A DNA stretch of 34,265 nucleotides, taken from Sporodiniella umbellata (taxonomy: Eukaryota > Mucoromycota > Mucoromycetes > Mucorales > Rhizopodaceae). The DNA lies in NCBI GenBank assembly GCA_025677835.1, contig JAIXMR010000163.1, forward strand, positions 1 to 34,265. The letters are read 5' to 3'. This document shows positions 10,891-21,396 of the stretch, piece after piece (positions within the stretch are counted from its first letter, which is position 1; each line of letters starts with the position of its first letter). The notes under the pieces are model-generated. The model had not been told where the DNA came from, did not search any database, and saw only the letters and a list, made by a program, of their open reading frames with translations. Made by a program: the position numbers and the translations under genes.

Positions 10891-11987
10891 CTATTTGATA
10901 CAAATGGCATTGGGAGGGGAAGCAACCCCGTCCTCTTTGTTCAAAGGTGCACTAGTAAAGAAGTATGTATACACGCCATCTTTAGCAGAGTCCTCAGCAA
11001 GCTTCTCCAAATAAAACATCTCTCCAATAGGCATGCCCCAACCGCCGAGAAACATTTGGTCTATTTTAAAAATCAATGGCCAGTTATTTTATATGTCTTT
11101 TAAACTTACGACAAGAATCAGTCCATTCTTTGGGAGGGAAAGCCTCAAAAGGAAAACAGTCTGAGGCAACAGCTGCAAAGTGGTGATCCCACATCCATCG
11201 GTAAGTATCTTGACAGGCTTTGACGCCTGCACATTCAGGATTTTCCAAGTCCTTGATACGGTTTTTTACTTCTTCTCCATAAGTTTCGTAGGCACTCATC
11301 CATCCAGTACGAAGTAAAAGAATATCAGCCTCTTCAAATTTAACACCCTGCTCAGCAGCTACCAAATCCAACTCTTCAACGGTAATTTCAATTCTTTCAA
11401 AGGGGTCAAACTCTGGCTTGTGTTTGGCGGCCCATCTACCATAATCAAGTAAAACAGCTCTTCCAGCAATACCACGTCTAGCCATATGATGAATAGCCAA
11501 ACGACCGTTTGATTCGGGGTTTCCTCTAGCTACCTCGCATGGCTTGACTCCGTTATAAAAGCAACCAGAACTCAAGTGGGCTACGTGGCGAAGACCATCC
11601 CATTGAGTGGAAGCCTGTGTATTATAGTTACTGTAAACATCGTCAAAAGCCAAGTCCCCTGGGAAAAGAGATTTGTAGTTATGTTGAAGGCCAGATCTTC
11701 CAAAGAGCGCTGGTTGAGGAGACTCTAATTTCCAGTTGAGAGGGAAGACAGCACCACGAACAATACATTTAGAAGCCTAGATAGATTCGCGCAAATACAC
11801 ATACGCATATGTAAGAAAAAAGGGCAAAGTTCATAGGTCTACAAGTACATACATTGGTCACTCTTTCTTCAGTCAATAAGTTAAGAGTACCGAGGTTATC
11901 GTCCTTTCCCCAAACACCCCAAGCAGAGTTAGCAGGGTATTCGTTACTGATAGGGAGTTTGTCGTAAGAAGGAAGTCCTTTGGTCAT
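10891..11987 (-). CDS. Cyclase-family metal hydrolase (kynurenine formamidase-like fold)
   Basis: This protein belongs to the cyclase superfamily, which includes bacterial kynurenine formamidase and many fungal enzymes of unknown substrate. Three exons (11987-11853, 11776-11110, 11060-10891) join in phase to 323 residues through GTATGT...ATCTAG and GTAAGT...AAATAG introns. The start MTKGLPSYDKLP follows an in-frame leader that lacks an ATG. Family features are WGxDDNLGTLNLLTEERV near the start, QWDGLRHVAH (a likely metal-site segment, with WDGLRH in place of the bacterial HxGTHxD form), GIAGRAVLLDYGRWA, ILLLRTGWMSAYETYG and the late segment ASDCFPFEAFPP. The end, LGGWGMPIGEMFYLEKLAED, is also typical of fungal members. 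The fold family is secure. The substrate cannot be told, and the fungal BNA7-type formamidase is a different fold. Confidence 0.88.
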
Positions 11988-14012
11988 TTTAAAAAATAAA
12001 TAAAAGAAAAGTAACCAAGAAAGCTGTGTAAAACCATTGACAGAACTAGGGTTCCGGACACTCAATTTGCTCAAGTGCTCTACTTGAAATGGAGTATAGT
12101 CCTGATATCACCTGATGTTATCGGAAAATACAGTCACTTCAAAAAGTAAAGTCGCTGGTTTTGAGTTTGATGTCGTGCAAAAAAAACTTGTGTCCGTGTG
12201 GAAAATAAATTTTTCCAGCAATACTTCAAGCTGACAAACAAGATATACCACGACTGAAAGTGTTATACAGAACAGACTTACGCGCTTCTGAGATGAGAGT
12301 GTATTGCGTTCTTCTATAAGAAAACATTTCGCGGGTCTAGAACAAGGAATACTCGATTCTTGAATGAGGATGGAACCAGCCAATGTATGAGCAATCTCAG
12401 CCAATAGGGAAAATTCTGTTTTATACTGCTTCCGTAGAGCAAGAGTGACGGAATCGAAACTCAGCGAAAACAAACTGTGAAGCTCTTGAGCGGTACTTTA
12501 AGAGAGGTACAAAAGAAGCGGAATAATATATTATTTTCTGAAAAAGAAAACCGGTATTTTCTTATCGATATAAGCTTCTTTGTTATTCCAAGTAAAAGGA
12601 ATAAACACTCCGCGCAAGTAGTCATAATTTCGATACTGTTTTGTAGACCAAAGCGGTGAGAAAAAGGCACATATGGTATCAGGCCTTGACTCATAAATGA
12701 GCAAGTATACGGATAGGACACCGACACTTTAACTTTCAGCTTTTAAGAGAATTGCATTTATTCTCTTTAAACTAATTTGAAAAAAAAAAAAAAAAAAGGT
12801 TTGCGGATTAGAAACATCAGAAGCATTACATTACTTGGATAAAAAAAGATCCCCATCCTAGAAATAAAAGGCTCTGTTATATCTAATATTAATATCGATT
12901 TTTGCATTGCCCCTGTTTTCCTCCTACATCAATGGTCTACTGCTCTCTTTAGACTGCGTTTGTTTTCTTAGCTATGCTTTCTTTTTTTTTAAAAAAAGAA
13001 AAAAAGGTGTATTCCAACAAATCTGCCAAGCTCTCTTAAGTGCTTATAATTTTATGAGCACCTTTTTTTAAAAAAAAAAGAAAAGAAAAAAAAAGCTAAG
13101 CTTAATTGAATATTATATTGAATTTATCTGATTCATTTTGAGGGCTCATTGATTGTCTAGTCCTTTAGTTAAAACAGGCCTTATGCTTAGGCATAGGATT
13201 AAACTCCTACTAATTAAACTCAAAGAGAGAAGCTCTTTATATCGCTTGCCTACCATCTTTTTTTTATCAGCTTTTTTTTTTTTTTTTTTTTTTGCAAGTA
13301 TAATGATTTTTTTCCCCTCTCATTATAAACTTTTCTACTGAGGAAAAGAAAGGGCCAACAAAATTATTTTTTACTAAAAATTTTTTCAAAAGCAACCTCT
13401 TTAAATAGAATATTGAAAGCAAATTTTCATTCTGATGTTTGACTTGTAATATTTGATAAGAAAAAAAAGTGAGGGCTTATTAAAAAACAATAGATAACAA
13501 TGCTAATACTTTTATAAAGGTATATCTTTTAGAAAAAAAAAAAAAAAAAAAAAGAGGGGGAAGTCTTTAAATGGAAAAAAAAAGCTCCTTTTCTCTTTTG
13601 TTGCATCAATTAAGCATTACCATTAAAAGAAAGCCATTCAAGCTTATGGATGAAAACTTAAGTTGTTTAAAGCCTTTTTTTGGTTTTTTTTTTTACTCTA
13701 TGTGTTTTGGTATCCTGTTGTTTGTTTAGTATTAGTTTTTTACGAAGCTTATTTTACTCACAACAACCAATTTCCTTTTGTGAAGTGAAAACATGAACTT
13801 TCGTTCTCGCCGTAAAACGACAAAACAAAAATATTAGGAGCTCAAAGGCTTTCTTTAAAAAAAATAAAATAAAGGGGAACAATATTCTGTCAAACCCACA
13901 CCTTGATCTCCCCTTATTTCATATATTATATTTATATTCACAATTATATTCTCCCTTCTTCTTTTTACATGAAACTTTTTTCTTAGAAAGAAAACCTCAT
14001 TCGTTGCTTTAC
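11988..14012. other. Two-kilobase gene-poor intergenic region
   Basis: This is the longest stretch without a supported gene. It lies between the starts of the cyclase-family gene and the Iml2-like gene, so it holds both promoters. The part at 12000-12730 is less AT-rich and has open frames of 88-121 codons on the minus strand that resemble no protein I know. The part at 12780-14000 is strongly AT-rich, with A or T runs at about 12780-12797, 13273-13293 and 13533-13553. I saw no RNA gene or mobile-element protein. Confidence 0.5.
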
Positions 14013-15270
14013 ATGTTGAACACTAAGATTACGATCAAATCTAGTCAGCCTATCGATAAAAGCAACAGCTCAACAGTAGCTGTCATTCATGCATCCAGCG
14101 CTCGTTCAAGTCTTAGCTGCTCAGAACATTACTCAATTGATCTCGATTATACTATGGACACAATTCAGTCAGGCCCTCAGTTTCAAAAAGCTTTGGATAA
14201 ACATAGTGTATTAAAACATGAAACATCTCGCTATACTACTAGTGAAATAGTAACAGAAAAGTCTTTGGGAACGAGGAATGATGATAAAAACCCTTCTAAT
14301 ATACCTGCCTTGGAAAATTTGGCAAACCTCGTCTCTCTAGACTATATGGATGTAAAGAAAACACAAATCAATAATCTTTTACCCAGAGAACAAGAAAAAG
14401 ACAGTAAATAGTAACAGCAAAGAAAATTGTATGAAACTAATCCTTTTTAGACGAAAATTTAACAAAAGCAGTACATTGCATGTTTAACAACAAGTTTATG
14501 AAAGCAAAAAAAATATTCGAGTCAAAAGCCAGGTAAATAGAAAGCGAAAAAAAAAGAACAGAGTTTGACACTGAAAAAAAAAGTGACCCAGTTTATGCTC
14601 TTGGTCTTGGATCCATGATGTTTTTAAAGTCTATGATGGTAATTAAAAAAAAAAAAAAAAAGTTATGCACTAAAGACTAAATACTTGCACCTATAGACAT
14701 TAGACTCCCAGACAGCGAAAGAAACAATAAATCTACTAACTAGCGTATATCACATGGCATCAGCACAGATAGATAAAGCAACCAATAAACATGTAGGACA
14801 CACTATTGTCAATTACTTCTCCACCTGTCGACAGTATATCAGACTATCAAAAGCTTTGCCAACTCATATTAAGCCATCAAGCCCGAAAAAATTAGAAACA
14901 GATACAGCGCACTTTATACCCAATGGAGTTTTGAGGGCGTATGTAGCTAAAGGCGAGGCTTGCTTACAAATTGCAATTATTTATTTGCTGCAAGAAAGCT
15001 GTGCTGCATACACTAAATGCGGCTTGAATTTGAGAAGAGGTAGCTACCAAGTTTTTTGTTTCAAAAAAGTAAAAAAAAAAAAAAAAAAAAACTGAATCCT
15101 TCTCTTTGTCCGTTTCTTTAGCTTATGTAAATTATAGTATAGTGTGGCAAGAATACAAAAGATTAGGTCAGACTTATGATGAGTACATTGACCGTGATAC
15201 AATTGCCGGCATGCAATTTGGGTAGGCTACATTTTAGCGAAAATACTCAAGAGCTACGAACTAAAACCTG

Positions 15271-15301
<31 letters not shown>

Positions 15302-16728
15302 TATTGGATCCATTCATTTGATCTTATCTCTATTACCACCAAACATTCTTCAACGTATTTCTGCGTTTGCTTGGAAACCTGACCAGCACTTGGGCTTTGT
15401 TTTGCTTGAGCTCTGTATAGAAAGCCGGCGGAAATGCTCACCTATGGCTTCTTTGATGTTATTGACTTACTACACTTCCTCTATTTCCCTGTGCTCACAA
15501 GTGCTTTCTACAGAATATATACAACCTGCCTTAAAGACACTTTTAGATGCCCAACAAATCTATCCCAATTCTGCTCTCTTTCTGTATTTTGCTGGCCATA
15601 TCGCTCGTGTTGCAAACAATATGCTCCTATCATCTCAGTCGTTTGAGTATACTATTCAAGTAGCTCAAGGCGACTGGGCTGAAGCCGACATGGAGTCTAC
15701 TTGTAAATATGAGCTCGCGATTAATCACATGATAGCTCAGAGATGGGAACAAGCTTATACTATTTTCTTGAATCATCCCTCGTCTCTTTTCCTTTATCTT
15801 TCTGCTGCTTGTCTGTCTATGATGGGTGACTATGCAAAGGCCATTTTAACATACGCTCAAGTGGCCGATTTCAATGGGCTTGATAAACGCTATATTAGCC
15901 ACAAAATTAAGCTGCTACAACAAACCGGTTACCAAGACATAGGCTTTTCTCTTAACGCCTTAGAGTATCTTTATCTCAACCATAATATTACTGGCGCAGA
16001 GAGTTTACAAAGTGTAGACGATGCTCTTTATAAGATTTTGGATATTGAAAAGCTTGAGCATCAAATTCGAACTCAAGAGCTCTTTCCAGAAACGTCTCCA
16101 CCAGACTATGACCGTCAAAGAGGCAATCTCTTATTGCTAAAAATAGCCATTTTAAACAATATGGGTCAACACAGAGAGTGCATAATTCATTTAAACTGGA
16201 TTATTGATCACCAAAAAAAAATGAGCAGTTGGGTGATAGCTTATACATATTGGTATTTAAAAAGAAAAAGCTATAAAATAAGAATAGCTACTTATTAGCA
16301 TGAACTTTTGTAATAGGGAAGCAGGAACAACATGCTGGAATTTGCAACAAAAGGAACAGGCAGTGTCGTTTTGGGAAAAATCTTTAAAATTTAAAGGCTA
16401 TGACTTTGAGGAACGACTAGTTATGGTAAATAGGTTGCTATATATATATATATATATATAAACTTTACTTATGCTATACTCACCCAACCGTCCTGTATAG
16501 AGAGTAAATTTGGCTTTGAAACATGCAAAAGATTTAGGGATTTGTTCAATCAAGCTGAAGGAGCAATTACGGCTAAACTCATCCATAATCTGTGACCCTT
16601 TCTACGACAACTACATGAACGACTGCAAGACAGAAAGTTCTGATGAAGGAAATGGATCAACTATTAGTAGTATAGATATAGAAATTGAAAATTTGGGCAT
16701 TGAAGTGAACGAATCAATAAAGTATTAA
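14013..16728 (+). CDS. Iml2/TTC39-family tetratricopeptide protein
   Basis: This protein matches the Iml2/TTC39 family. Yeast Iml2 is linked to mitochondria and lipid-droplet-dependent clearance of inclusion bodies; animal TTC39 proteins affect lipid metabolism. Eight exons join in phase to 758 residues: 14013-14403, 14451-14532, 14584-14638, 14697-15039, 15122-15221, 15302-16252, 16299-16425 and 16501-16728. The first 130 residues are Ser/Thr-rich and unrecognised. The family core follows: KAVHCMFNNKFMKAKKIFES, DPVYALGLGSMMFLKSMM, then IGSIHLILSLLPPNILQRIS and QHLGFVLLELCIESRRKCSP, which are the most diagnostic. TPR-like helices fill the C-terminal half (YPNSALFLYFAGHIAR, CLSMMGDYAKAILTYAQV, GYDFEERLVM). 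The end is acidic. Intron 5 is mostly a T29 run and intron 7 carries a TA repeat. The gene converges on the amino acid transporter with 107 bases between stops. Confidence 0.9.
15271..15299. repeat. T29 homopolymer in an intron of the Iml2-like gene
   Basis: This run of 29 T ends two bases before the next exon and serves as the polypyrimidine tract of the acceptor. It fills more than a third of the 80-base intron at 15222-15301. Confidence 0.85.
16439..16461. repeat. TA dinucleotide repeat in an intron of the Iml2-like gene
   Basis: About eleven TA units lie within the 75-base intron at 16426-16500. Confidence 0.9.
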
Positions 16729-16773
16729 ATAGCGAGAACGTTGTTTGTATTGTACAAAAATATACAAAGGAGG

Positions 16774-16778
<5 letters not shown>

Positions 16779-16805
<27 letters not shown>
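16779..16805. repeat. GA dinucleotide repeat between convergent genes
   Basis: About thirteen GA units lie in the 107-base gap between the stop codons of the Iml2-like gene and the amino acid transporter, so they probably fall in the 3' UTR of one or both. Confidence 0.9.
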
Positions 16806-16809
<4 letters not shown>

Positions 16810-16835
16810 TAATCTATTTACACATAACTTCGTTT

Positions 16836-18248
16836 TTAAACCGCGCATCCATCAGCAGTAAAAACTACACTTGACTTGATAGCCGGGTGAACCCAAGAGT
16901 CAACATTGATATAGGTAGTATAGACCATGATACCTAGGCCCCAAACAATCAAAGCGATATCAACCATTTTCAAATACTTATTTTCTGTAATCTTGTAATG
17001 AAAAAGCCCTGGAAATGTAAAACAAAGTGGCACACAAGCAATGGATCCTACAAGGGAAACAAACTTATCCAGATTGTCCGCGCCTACGCCAAAACTGACA
17101 GCTGCACAAATGAGTGGTACGGATGCGCGTACAGCATTTTTTACCCACTTTACAGCCAAATGTTTTTGACCTGAACGTGTGCCGATCAAAAGCCTCTCAA
17201 AGATGACTACGGCAGGGTAGAGCATAAAAGGGGCGGAGAGGATGATGGCACATGAGTAGAGTACACGCACGGTAGTAGCCAAAGGTGAGGTACCAATGTT
17301 TGTTACTACACTTGCTTGAACCACATCACCGTAAGCGACATAGCCAATAGCGCCGATCAAAGTGAAAACGATGGTAGAGATGATAATACCTTGATTGAGT
17401 ACGCGAGGAAATTTCTCAGGATGTTTCATTCCTTCTACGACAGGTACTATCATGCCAATGCCTTCATAAGAAAACACGGCAGTGCCGATCATAAGAGCAA
17501 AGTCCTTTTGGTTGACCATGATTACGTTGGCACCCATCCCACTGTTATCATGGAGTTCTTTGGAGGAGAAATAGATGACACATATCAAATTAAAAGCAAT
17601 GAAAACGTCAGCTACAATCACAATCCATGAAAGACGAGCCAATCGACGGACAAGACAAAAACAAATAACAGGGATAACGACGATCCACATGTAGTATTTT
17701 GATTCAAAAGGGTAGGTACAATGATTAACCACACGTACTACAATGTCGATATTTTGAGAAATGAACATCATATACGATGCGCCAATACCCATTTGAGCAA
17801 GACATATAAAAATATTAATTAGGATTTTGACGGGTAGACCATACAGATGTTGCGCCACATCTCCGTAGGAGCCTCCCACTTTTTGTTGCGCTTCAACCAA
17901 CAAACGGAAAGAAACAAGGCAGATGGACCCAATTAAAAACATAAGAATAATAGACAAAACTAACCCTCCGTTTGAGAAACTAAAAGTATACAGCGTTAAT
18001 ACAGTTGTTCCACACACACAAAAAAAAAAGGGGGGGGAGGGAGGAAAGAACACTTACGCCTTGGGTAAGAAAATGATACCTGTACCGATAAATGCCTTTA
18101 ACAGCATAAAGAGAGCCTTTCCAGAAGACGCTGTTCCCTGTGGTGCATGTTCAATTTGCTCTTCACATATAGACGCTTCATAGACACTTTCTTGTTTTTC
18201 GTTTTGGACATTGGTTTGTTGTGGCTCTCGTTTAGTCTTGTTTGCCAT
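16836..18248 (-). CDS. Vacuolar-type amino acid transporter (Aa_trans family, Avt3/SLC36-like)
   Basis: This is a multi-pass transporter of the amino acid/auxin permease family. The Avt3/Avt4 branch exports neutral amino acids from the fungal vacuole; animal SLC36 proteins are proton-coupled. Two exons (18248-18058 and 17979-16836) join by GTAAGT and a TTTTAG acceptor to 444 residues. The N-terminus is a charged cytosolic tail of about 45 residues. The first membrane segment carries the branch signature SSGKALFMLLKAFIGTGI then FLPKAFSNGG, restored by the splice. Further marks are VGGSYGDVAQHLYG, QMGIGASYMMFISQNI, FSYEGIGMIVPVVEGMKHPE and GYVAYGDVVQASVVTNI. About eleven hydrophobic segments are visible, as expected. 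Membrane location (vacuole or plasma membrane) and substrate are inferred from family only. Confidence 0.92.
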
Positions 18249-18685
18249 TTATTCCTCTTTTTTTTTTTTTTTTTTTTTTAGAAAAATAAAATAATATACC
18301 TTTTATATACTTTTTAAGATTACGACGTCAGGTCCGTGTGGACTTTTCACAAACCCCCATTCCAATTTACTATCCATATTTCACACGCATGCATTCATAG
18401 CAACTTGTAATCGGAAAACCTTATCTACTGAAAAATCACTGTCACTTGCTCAAAAAAAAAAAAAAAAAAAGCGGAAAGTTTCCAAGTTTATCATCTATTC
18501 CTTTGTACAAGATTACACAAAACTATACAGAATTATCTCTTGATTAATGTGGAAGGCATTCTTTTTTATAAATTCTCCCTGATCCCTCTCTGTGACTTTT
18601 TTTTTTTTTTTTTTTTTTACTGCTCAAATGATAGAAAAAATAAAAAAGATGAACGTTTTCTCTTTGAAAAAATCAAAGGAATTCT
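18249..18685. promoter_or_regulatory. Divergent promoter region of the amino acid transporter and MLH3
   Basis: This 437-base gap lies between two start codons facing away from each other. T runs lie at about 18259-18279 and 18598-18618, and an A run at about 18453-18470. The first T run lies within 35 bases of the transporter ATG. No defined factor site was recognised. Confidence 0.5.
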
Positions 18686-19425
18686 ATGGCAGGTGATTCT
18701 ATTCAGATATTGAATCCAAACGCTATCCGACAATTAAGGTCGTAAGTTGAATCTGCCTTTATTACCCCAGATTTTCCCTTTGTTTCGCATAATAAATAAA
18801 AATAAAGAACTCTTGTGATTTCGACATTAGCAAGTTGCATTGAGGAACTTGTGCAAAATGGTAAAAGTGAAAACTTCTTAAAAATAAGAGTAAAAAAAAA
18901 GCCCAACCTTTTTTTTTTTTTTTGAAGCACTAGACGCCCATGCAAGCAAAGTGGATGTTATGATTGATGTAGACAAATTCAGTGTACAGGTAGATGACAA
19001 CGGGACTGGCATTCAAAACTTGGCCGATATTGGGCAGCGATACGGTGAGTTTTAATGTGTTTAAGGAAATGTTTCCAATCAAGTCGTACAGCTAGTTCCA
19101 AGTGTCATTCACTCCAAGACCTGCATCAAGTGCAAACCTTTGGGTTTCGTGGTGAAGGTAAAACAAAAAAGCATTGAGTGTCTGTTTACTGATACTCTCG
19201 ATTGGAATAGCGCTTTACTCAATCATCAGCATCTCCCTCACACAGATCATATCTCGACACTACTTAACTTTGGATACATTTGAGGCTCTTTGGAGAGTAA
19301 ATGTGATAGACCAAGCACTTTTTTCTTATTTGGCTATTGATAGGGAAACGAAGCACTGAGTTTTTTTAAACGAGCCACACGAAGGGCAAATTCAGGAACA
19401 ACAGTGATCGTCAGAGATTTGTTCT

Positions 19426-19466
<41 letters not shown>

Positions 19467-21315
19467 CGTATGTTTGTTTTGTTTGCTTATCCTATTCTCA
19501 GTACCCTGTACGCCGTAGACAAATGAACTCTTATCAACATGTCACGGTATTGGAAAACGTTAAACGTAGACTGATTCGTTTTGGCCTGTGTTTTCCCTCT
19601 GTACATTTTACATTAAAAGAAGGGTCGCGTGCTATCTTGGTGATGAAAAAGGTATGCAGAGTACTGCAAGGTTCTGTTTCTCAGCTGTTTTTATTTTTTT
19701 TTTTAAAAAAAAAAAGTGTCCCTCTTCTCTAGATGCATTTAAACTATTGATGAAGAATAATATCCGGGTAATTAAGAAAGAAAGGCCAAATGAGTTCTAA
19801 CTGAATTTAGGGTCTTGAGACTTGGGAATTAGACCAGGACACGATTCGATTGGATGGCTTCTTTTCTATTCAACGTTACCCAAACAAAGTAAGTGCATTT
19901 CCCCCCAACAAAAGGAGAGATAGGGGATAGCTTATCATCTATTTAGGAGCATCAGTATCTATGTAATTTTGAGTAGCGACGATTTCAACGACTAAGAAAT
20001 TTTTAGACGTCAACCAACATTTTATACCCACGACAAGCAAACTGTACAAGACCGTAATAGAAGAGTTTGCGCCTTATGCACTGAAAATGGTAAAAATTCA
20101 TGTTCCCTATTTTTCCCTCTCTATTTAACTTTGTTTTTTTGATTAGGAAAATAGAGGTAAAACAAGGTCTATGCATCCATTGTTATGTAACGGAGAGTAG
20201 AGGCTCGAGCAGCAAAACACCTAATTTTCTTGATCAAGATTAAATGCGATGAATGGAGCTCGTTTGAACTAGGCATGTATCGAGATATGTTTGACGAGTT
20301 CAGGGAGTATAAGCGTATTCAGTCAGTTTTACAGGCGTATGTGCATACCTTGATAGTCAAGATGGGTTGGAAGCCATTGCGTGAGAAAAAAAAAAAGAGG
20401 GTGGAAGGACCAGAAGAGAAGGTATCTAGTTTTTTTGTCCAGCACTCTTCCTTTGATCACGCCCAGGAGCGTACGACGGATGACAGGATAGATACTTTAT
20501 ATTTGAAAAGGCAAGCGGACTTTGCACGGCCTGTCCCGCGTCCCCCAAGCAGGCGAAGCGCCTACCGTTTAGGGATACCTCAACGGCTATCGAAAGAAGA
20601 TCTCAAGGCAGCGCTTGTGTTGGGCCAGGTGGATCAAAAGTTCATTGCGCTCAAAATCGATCAGACAGTGCTCTTTATGGATCAACATGCGGCAGACGAG
20701 CGTATTAAGCTAGAAGAGATGATGAAGAACAAAAGGATCTTTCGAAAGACAGTGTTGCTGGAGCCTTCGATTCCTCTCGAGCTCACGGTGGCAGACTATG
20801 AGGTGATGACACACGCTACCGTGTTGAGATGTATGAAGACGTGGGGTATTCATGTTGTCAAAGCCAACGAAAACAGCCAGGTCTTGCAAGAGGATCAACG
20901 TGTGATATTGACCGATTCGCGTTACTTTTCGAAAGCAAACATCAAGAGGGGAGCCTACGTTGTACGATTACCTCAAGTGATTGTGGAAAGATGTCTTCAG
21001 CAGCCCGAGCTGGTACAAACAATGATTGTTGACTATGCCTATTGGGTACTGGAGCAACAGTATCACCCGTCGCTTATACACACAGTGTGTCCGGAGGGTA
21101 TGGTGGCTCTATTGAAATCCAAAGCGTGTAGAAGTGCCATCATGTTCAACCACCCCCTTTCTTTAGAGCAATGCGAATCTTTAGTTCAAAATCTTTCGAA
21201 AACCGATTTTCCTTTTCAGTGCGCTCATGGACGACCCTCGATCGTACCGATTTATAGAGAGGCAGAGAGAGAGAAGAGACAGAAAAGAAAGATTCATTGG
21301 GAAAATGTGATTTAG
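18686..21315 (+). CDS. MLH3: DNA mismatch repair endonuclease subunit MLH3
   Basis: This is the MutL homologue that pairs with Mlh1 to form MutL-gamma, the endonuclease for meiotic crossovers with a minor role in mismatch repair. Thirteen exons join in phase to 656 residues: 18686-18741, 18808-18860, 18928-19044, 19092-19157, 19211-19296, 19344-19430, 19502-19670, 19733-19767, 19811-19888, 19947-19962, 20007-20089, 20147-20156 and 20201-21315. N-terminal GHKL ATPase motifs are visible: SCIEELVQNALDAHASK, VDDNGTGI and FGFRGEAL. SSKCHSLQDL is specific to MLH3. The C-terminal nuclease has the metal motif DQHAADERIKLE at about 446-457, plus ACRSAIMF and FQCAHGRPS. The linker between the two halves is short, so the protein is much smaller than human MLH3. 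Two exons are only 10 and 16 bases. The donor after exon 6 is GTTTTT, leading into a T35 run. Confidence 0.94.
19432..19466. repeat. T35 homopolymer at an MLH3 donor site
   Basis: This run of 35 T begins at the second base of the intron after MLH3 exon 6 and occupies half of the 71-base intron. Donor bases +2 to +6 are therefore all T. Confidence 0.9.
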
Positions 21316-21396
21316 ATTTATTGGGTCAAGAGAGTGTTTATATATTAAAAAAAAAAAAAACAAGAATAAATACGTGCTGTAAAAAACACCATTAAT

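Noticed and set aside
12108..12727. Two overlapping minus-strand open frames of 121 and 88 codons in the two-kilobase spacer
   Set aside because: Neither resembles a known protein, neither shows domain structure, and both can arise by chance in this composition.
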